This document shows, piece after piece, positions 32,868-37,770 of a DNA stretch of 37,770 nt. Below the pieces are notes generated by a model. That model did no database searches and was not told the origin of the DNA. It saw nothing but the letters and a program-made list of their open reading frames with translations. This stretch comes from Promethearchaeota archaeon. GTDB taxonomy: Archaea > Asgardarchaeota > Lokiarchaeia > Sigynarchaeales > SOKP01. Both the position numbers and the translations under genes were made by a program. Location of the stretch: contig JAUWBH010000039.1 in the NCBI GenBank assembly GCA_030605085.1, positions 1-37,770 on the forward strand, read 5' to 3'. How positions within the stretch are numbered: position 1 is the first letter of the stretch; each line of letters starts with the position of its first letter.

Positions 32868-33945
32868 GTTGCATTAAATATAGCTTCAAACAGAAGATTG
32901 AAACTTGTTATTTAGGTTAAGATTATTGTATAATTTGAATGTTGCATTAAATATAGCTTCAAACAGAAGATTGAAACTTTTTAATAATCCAATGAAGGCA
33001 CTCCCTTAATCCTGTTGCATTAAATATAGCTTCAAACAGAAGATTGAAACAATTCTCTCTCTTCTTCGTTCCAAAATTTTAACTTCACGTTGCATTAAAT
33101 ATAGCTTCAAACAGAAGATTGAAACATTAAAAGCAAGAAAAAGGCCAGAAATTGTTTTAAAGTTGCATTAAATATAGCTTCAAACAGAAGATTGAAACTT
33201 AGAGATCGTTTGTATCATTTTAAAATTACTTTCGTTGCATTAAATATAGCTTCAAACAGAAGATTGAAACATAAAATTGACCTCTCGGGCCGTTTGTTCA
33301 ATTTCAGGTTGCATTAAATATAGCTTCAAACAGAAGATTGAAACATGTTCATCATTTTATCGGAAAAGTAAAATCCCCCACTGTTGCATTAAATATAGCT
33401 TCAAACAGAAGATTGAAACTTTTCATCTTCTATACTTTCTATACTTTAAATGTGGTTTGTTGCATTAAATATAGCTTCAAACAGAAGATTGAAACGGATA
33501 GACCCCGGCAATGGGACTTCGCGCCATATTATAGTTGCATTAAATATAGCTTCAAACAGAAGATTGAAACAGAGAAACTTCTCTCCAAAAATGATACCAT
33601 ATTACTTTTGTTGCATTAAATATAGCTTCAAACAGAAGATTGAAACTGTTTCACCAGTCCTGCAATCACAATCGCCAACGGGTTGCATTAAATATAGCTT
33701 CAAACAGAAGATTGAAACATTCTCGTGGGTCGTACCATGTATCGTAGATACCTGCAGTTGCATTAAATATAGCTTCAAACAGAAGATTGAAACGTATTAA
33801 GGTCCCATTTTTCTAAAGAAAGTTTGTATTTAGTTGCATTAAATATAGCTTCAAACAGAAGATTGAAACGGTGAAACATCCTAGTACTTCTGAAACCTTA
33901 CTGAATGTATTGCATTAAATATAGCTTCAAACAGAAGATTGAAAC
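32868..33945 (+). CRISPR. CRISPR array, 15 repeats of 37 bp and 14 spacers
   Basis: The repeat starts GTTGCATTAA and ends GAAGATTGAAAC, the ATTGAAAC end being typical of archaeal type I and III arrays. Repeat starts are 32868, 32941, 33014, 33089, 33162, 33234, 33308, 33383, 33459, 33534, 33610, 33682, 33757, 33833 and 33909. Spacers are 35-39 bp and all different. The last repeat has G1 changed to A, marking the trailer end. All other repeats are identical, so the array is well maintained. No spacer matches another part of this window by eye. Confidence 0.98.
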
Positions 33946-34546
33946 TTTGAGCAACATTGACTTCTTTTTCCTTAGATATTTTTTTAAAATCCTGAAGCCT
34001 TGAAAAAGTACAGCCATGTTTTTTAAAGGGAAACCATTCTCTTTGTAAGCCTTTACTTAAAGGTGTACTTCGTTTGTAACTAACTCACTATAAATTGAAA
34101 TTTAACATCCTTATTGAATTTAGAAATTAAATTGAAAATTGCCTCATACATAAGGAATAATATTGATCTTAAAGCATATTTGATATAAAGAAGTTATATA
34201 ATGAAGAGATAGAATTCTATGTCTCTGATTTTTCCTTGTCGCATCCGCTCGTGAGACCCGATAAGTTTAAATATTCGAATTTCTATTTTTTAATTATGAG
34301 GGAAAAAAATCCATAAGGCATAAAAGTAAAATTTTTTGAGAAATATCTGCTTAATTTAAGCATATTTGAATCCTAGCTTATTGACTCTGTTTTGCTAATA
34401 CGCTCCAGTCCGTATTCACATACGATAAATATATATAAAGCAATAATTATATACAATATAGAAATAAAAAGAAATTCACTATAATATTTTTTTGAAATTA
34501 AAAAATTTGATTTATCAAATTTAAATGTGAATATAAGGTTATAAAA
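33946..34546. other. Gap between array and CARF gene, no gene recognised
   Basis: This 601-bp A/T-rich stretch holds no convincing open frame on either strand. A short direct repeat (AAGCATATTTGA near 34172 and 34358) and a GC-richer patch near 34238-34262 (GTCGCATCCGCTCGTGAGAC) are the only irregularities. The promoter of the CARF gene should lie near 34480-34530. Confidence 0.4.
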
Positions 34547-35881
34547 ATGATAGAAAATTTAAAGGAAGAAATTTCGATGCTTAAATCAGATATAGAAAAG
34601 AATCTTAAATTAATAGCGGAACTAAAAAGTCAAAATAAAGATTTTAAACATATAATAAAAGAAATATGGAAATTAAGTAAGAAGAAATATGTGTTAGAGA
34701 GTAGATCTAATCCAAATTTTAAAAGATATAAAGGTTTAATTTTTACAGTTGGATTAACTCCAGAACCGATCATTTTAAATATTTTAGCAAACGAACCGGA
34801 AGCGGTATATTTTATTTATACTGAAGAGTCAGAAAAGTATATAGATACTATTATTGAAGAAACTAATATTAAACCATCTCAATATAAGCGAGGAAAGATA
34901 CCAAAAGATTCTGTAATCACGGCCTTCAGATTGATTAAAAAAGGACTAAATTTTTTATGTGAGGATAAAGGGATTAAAAAAGATAATATTGCTTTAGATC
35001 CTACGGGGGGTACTAAAATTATGAGCGTAGGGTGCGGCATAGCTTCATCAATTATGGATTTAGATATTTTATATGTAGGAAATACCAAATATAATGTTAT
35101 GCTAAGGCGTCCCGAACCAGGGTATGAAAAACTTGTCAATTTACCAAACCTTAATAGTGTTCTATTAGGAGATAAATCGATTGAAGATTTAAACATTTCA
35201 AAAGAGACTATAGAAAAGATTTCGAAATACTTTAAAGATATCACAAGTACTCACGTTGTACTCTTAATAAAAAAGACTGGAGAGCTTCTTTCTGAAATTC
35301 GATATTTAGAGAGCCATAATCTCAAAGCAGATGTTTTATCTGGTTTTATCACCGCTATAACAAGCATTGGAGGAGAATTAAAAAATCAACTTAATATTCA
35401 TCAGGGAGATAGTGACCCTCTCCAAATGGAATTAAAGTTCAAAGGCTTTACGGTCAATCTCATAAATGGAGAATTTATATATTTAGCTCTTATTAACGAC
35501 GGAAAAATAGGCGAATTGGTAAAGGAGAATTCTATTCAATTGGTTGACGAGTACGAAGCGATTCACACCGATGGTCTTAGAAATTTTAATTGTAAAATAA
35601 CCCAATTCAATGATTTTCCAGCAAGAGCAAAAGAAAAGTTAGATCTTAATCTTAATGAAAAATGCAGTCTTAATCTTGAACAAATACATCGATATGATAA
35701 AAATATAACCATAATATATATATTGAAAAGGTGGTATAATAAAATGAAATTAAAGACCCATCTTACTTCCTTTTATCCTATATTAATACCTAAAATTCTT
35801 GTACGAGAATTAGGAATCACTATAGAAGAGGCTAATTATTGGACGTACGATCTTTTCAGAAATAATTTACTTATACAATAA
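34547..35881 (+). CDS. CARF-domain protein fused to a longin/roadblock-like domain
   Basis: The 444-residue protein has three parts. Residues 1-45 are a coiled coil. Residues 62-185 are a CARF-type Rossmann domain: GLIFTVGLTPEPIILNIL, AVYFIYTEESEKYI and the hallmark DPTGGTKIMSVGCG (151-164), then DILYVGN. CARF domains bind the cyclic oligoadenylate made by type III CRISPR complexes. Residues 234-365 follow the longin/roadblock order (HVVLLIKKTGELLSEIRYLE, DVLSGFITAITSIGGEL, MELKFKGFTVNLINGEFIYL, LVDEYEAIHTDGL), like the small proteins at 12658 and 13157. The last 60 residues are helical and possibly winged-helix. No nuclease domain (HEPN, PD-ExK) is evident. ATG follows AAGGTTATAAA. It lies 600 bp after the array on the same strand. 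Confidence 0.8.
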   Translation: MIENLKEEISMLKSDIEKNLKLIAELKSQNKDFKHIIKEIWKLSKKKYVLESRSNPNFKRYKGLIFTVGLTPEPIILNILANEPEAVYFIYTEESEKYIDTIIEETNIKPSQYKRGKIPKDSVITAFRLIKKGLNFLCEDKGIKKDNIALDPTGGTKIMSVGCGIASSIMDLDILYVGNTKYNVMLRRPEPGYEKLVNLPNLNSVLLGDKSIEDLNISKETIEKISKYFKDITSTHVVLLIKKTGELLSEIRYLESHNLKADVLSGFITAITSIGGELKNQLNIHQGDSDPLQMELKFKGFTVNLINGEFIYLALINDGKIGELVKENSIQLVDEYEAIHTDGLRNFNCKITQFNDFPARAKEKLDLNLNEKCSLNLEQIHRYDKNITIIYILKRWYNKMKLKTHLTSFYPILIPKILVRELGITIEEANYWTYDLFRNNLLIQ

Positions 35882-36064
35882 AAAATAGCATTATGATAAT
35901 TAATACTAATCGAATTAAGAAGATTGCTTAAATTCTCCTCAATTAACTCTACTTTCAATTCTAATTTAATTAAAATTAATTTCTAAATCCTTAAGATTTT
36001 TTTATTATACTGAGCAATAATTATATATAATCTTTAAAAATAAGCAAAAACAAGATTTTGTATT

Positions 36065-36913
36065 ATGACTAAAATAATCACCCATCCTGGAATTGCCCAT
36101 TTTGATGACTTACTGTCCATCGCATTGATACTTGCATTGGATAAAAATATCCAAAAAGTGGAACGAAGAGAGCCAACTGAAGAAGAAATTGAAGATCCAG
36201 AGATATGGAAATTAGATATCGGTGCGGGATACAATCCGAAATTAAAATTATACGATCATCACCAAGAAGTTCTAAGAGAGAAAGAATGCACGTTTTCACT
36301 ATTATTGAAAGAATGGAATTTATGGGAAGATGCTATTGAAGTCTATCCTGAATTAAAAACGTGTCTCATTAGAGATATTTCCGGAACTGAAGGTGTTAAA
36401 AAATTTTTGAACAGTTCAACATTAGCAATCTCTCTTCTCTCTTCTACCATTGAGAGAGTAATTATTCACAGGTTTGAACGAAAGAATGTAATCGAAAAAA
36501 ATTCATTTGATTTTTCCTTATTAAAAATGATCGGCCACGAGTTTTTCCGAGGAATAAAAATGTATAAAAAGCTCAAACAAAGCCTAAATAATAAACTTGA
36601 AATCGATTATATAGATGACATTCCCTTAATTAAATGCCTCAAATTGAAACCATCCTATTTACTCACCAGATTAATGAATAAAAAAAGGAATGAGCTTTCA
36701 ATTCGTGGGGGCGTTCTCGCTTATCCTAACGATTGGAATACCAATATGATTTCTCTAAGAAGGACTAATGATGAGCATCGGATTGATTTTAATAGCATAA
36801 AATCATATGAAAAAACGCATTTTGTACATAAGAACGGTTTTTTTGCAGTAGTCGAGCAGATGACGGATGATGAATTAAGATATTATCTGGAAGGAGCTAT
36901 AGTTAAATCCTAA
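36065..36913 (+). CDS. MYG1-family (UPF0160) DHH-like metal-dependent hydrolase
   Basis: The 282-residue protein has THPGIAHFDDLLSIALILAL at the start (His7, His12, Asp14 and Asp15 as metal ligands), a DIGAGYNPKL strand (Asp51) and YDHHQEVL (Asp64, His65, His66), the DHH-type centre of the MYG1 family. The C-terminal half has GGVLAYPNDW and an HFVHKNGFFAVVE end as in the family. Eukaryotic MYG1 is a 3'-5' RNA exonuclease; archaeal members are uncharacterised. It stands 183 bp after the CARF gene in the same direction. A role in nucleotide or RNA turnover linked to CRISPR signalling is possible but not shown. Confidence 0.85.
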   Translation: MTKIITHPGIAHFDDLLSIALILALDKNIQKVERREPTEEEIEDPEIWKLDIGAGYNPKLKLYDHHQEVLREKECTFSLLLKEWNLWEDAIEVYPELKTCLIRDISGTEGVKKFLNSSTLAISLLSSTIERVIIHRFERKNVIEKNSFDFSLLKMIGHEFFRGIKMYKKLKQSLNNKLEIDYIDDIPLIKCLKLKPSYLLTRLMNKKRNELSIRGGVLAYPNDWNTNMISLRRTNDEHRIDFNSIKSYEKTHFVHKNGFFAVVEQMTDDELRYYLEGAIVKS

Positions 36914-36962
36914 GAGGAGTTAATTGAGCTTAATTAATAAGAAATATAAATCTCGAGAATAA

Positions 36963-37631
36963 TCAAATAGTATTCATTTGCCCGTACATATTTAATTTAT
37001 TAGCTAATTTATTAAAGCTTTTTATTTTCACTCTCCAAAAATATATATCAATCTTTTTTTTTGGTGAAAATAATACTGCATTTATTCCTAACTCGGATGC
37101 TGCCTTTAAATTATCCCATTTATCATCAACAAAAATACAATTTTCTGGAGATGCTCCTGTTAACTTAAAAAACATTTGGTAAATTCTTTCATCCGGTTTT
37201 CTTATACCCACATCGGCACTTATAAGCGTAGTGTTAAAAAACTTATTAAGATCAAATTTTTTAAAGGCAAAATCAATCCACTCTTTTAGATTATTAGACA
37301 ATAATGCTACATTAAATTTATCCATCATTTTTTCAGCAAATACGATAAAATCAGGGTCTAAGACAAAATAACCGGCTAAAAAATCATTCTGAATGTCGGG
37401 ATATAACTCAGCTAATCCTAATTTTTTCCAAAAAATGTCGACCGGAAAGCGTCCTAAACTTGCCTTATAATAGGATTTGAGAATTTCTTTTGTTGAAATG
37501 GAATGATTTTTGTTTTTGACGAAAGGAATGAGCAAATCTTTAATGCCATATTTTCTTTTGAATACCACTCCCATTCCGTCTAATATAAGCCATCTAATTA
37601 TGATAATAGTAATACAATTTTGCCTATTCAA
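36963..37631 (-). CDS. HAD-superfamily phosphatase (subfamily IA), start uncertain
   Basis: The 222-residue frame has HAD motif I as WLILDGMGVVFK (nucleophile Asp18; the usual second Asp is replaced by Met20, as in several HAD-IA members), motif II ALLSNN (about 108), motif III IRKPDERIY (about 145) and motif IV CIFVDDKWDNL (about 165). The cap domain lies between motif I and II. Likely substrates are small phosphomonoesters such as phosphoglycolate-like compounds. TTG 37631 is the only usual start before the IIIIRWLILDG strand and adds a short tail; the real start may be a few codons later. It converges with the MYG1 gene. The 139 bp beyond show nothing. Confidence 0.85.
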   Translation of the reverse strand: MNRQNCITIIIIRWLILDGMGVVFKRKYGIKDLLIPFVKNKNHSISTKEILKSYYKASLGRFPVDIFWKKLGLAELYPDIQNDFLAGYFVLDPDFIVFAEKMMDKFNVALLSNNLKEWIDFAFKKFDLNKFFNTTLISADVGIRKPDERIYQMFFKLTGASPENCIFVDDKWDNLKAASELGINAVLFSPKKKIDIYFWRVKIKSFNKLANKLNMYGQMNTI

Positions 37632-37770
37632 TCATCTCAATTTTTTTAAGAAAATTGCTATAAAAACACAAAATTATTTTTTTCTCCCATTTTGTTGAAA
37701 AACTTTTGTCCTCAATTTTCTTCTTTTTTTATAAATTCATTTTTTGACAAAATCATATTTAAACTTTATA

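Noticed and set aside
33277..33800. Open frames of 60-116 codons across the CRISPR array with a repeated CIKYSFKQKIET motif
   Set aside because: They are translations of the repeats and spacers; the repeated motif is the 37-bp repeat itself.
34238..34262. GC-richer patch after the array as a tRNA or small RNA gene
   Set aside because: No cloverleaf or extended stem could be built; only a short GTCTC/GAGAC pairing.
35300..35320. R-x4-H motif (RYLESH, residues 252-257) as a HEPN nuclease site in the CARF protein
   Set aside because: It falls in a strand-like segment at the start of the longin-like domain, not in an all-helical HEPN context; the motif is short enough to arise by chance.
37510..37698. 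62-codon plus-strand frame at the right end
   Set aside because: Overlaps the HAD phosphatase 5' region in antisense and is A/T-rich without motifs.

Overview
The window is AT-rich archaeal DNA that most likely belongs to an Asgard archaeon of the Lokiarchaeia type. The evidence is an Sm-like protein, a tungsten-type aldehyde ferredoxin oxidoreductase followed by MoaD/ThiS-like beta-grasp genes, several longin/roadblock-like small proteins, a cytosolic FG-GAP beta-propeller, a CARF protein, and a tRNA-Arg(CCT) without encoded CCA. Taxonomy is inferred from gene content only.

Region 1 (1-6.1 kb) is a plastic, decayed zone. It holds the 5' end of a TnpB-type gene at the left edge, two paralogous cold-shock genes, a flavin reductase, an Eis-like acetyltransferase, a crotonase gene with one nonsense codon and a truncated PIN gene. 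Three separate fragments of the 3' end of an acetoacetyl-CoA synthetase gene lie here, and a 69-bp repeat supplies the same last codons to two unrelated genes. Region 2 (6.1-11.5 kb) has the intact acetoacetyl-CoA synthetase, divergent from a full LacZ-type beta-galactosidase.

Region 3 (11.6-20.9 kb) has a frameshifted small acidic protein, two tiny minus-strand ORFs (one a C2H2-like zinc finger), three copies (one a remnant) of a longin-like family, an FG-GAP propeller with a helical tail, a large intracellular beta-sandwich protein, glycerate 2-kinase and a membrane protein. Region 4 (21-27.8 kb) has an indolepyruvate oxidoreductase beta pseudogene, a metallophosphoesterase, an Sm-like protein, several remnants, zinc-ribbon miniproteins, the tRNA and a methyltransferase. 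Region 5 (27.9-30.9 kb) is aldehyde ferredoxin oxidoreductase plus three beta-grasp genes, probably working together in tungstopterin assembly or sulfur transfer.

Region 6 (31.0-37.8 kb) is an insertion sequence with inverted ends, a 15-repeat CRISPR array, a protein that joins a CARF domain to a longin/roadblock-like domain, a MYG1-type DHH hydrolase and a HAD phosphatase. No cas genes lie inside the window.

Two results stand out. The first is the CARF-longin fusion beside the array, which I read as a candidate undescribed CRISPR signalling protein. The second is that three long genes (acetoacetyl-CoA synthetase, metallophosphoesterase, aldehyde ferredoxin oxidoreductase) appear to start at ATT codons placed 7-9 nt after a GAGGT ribosome-binding site.
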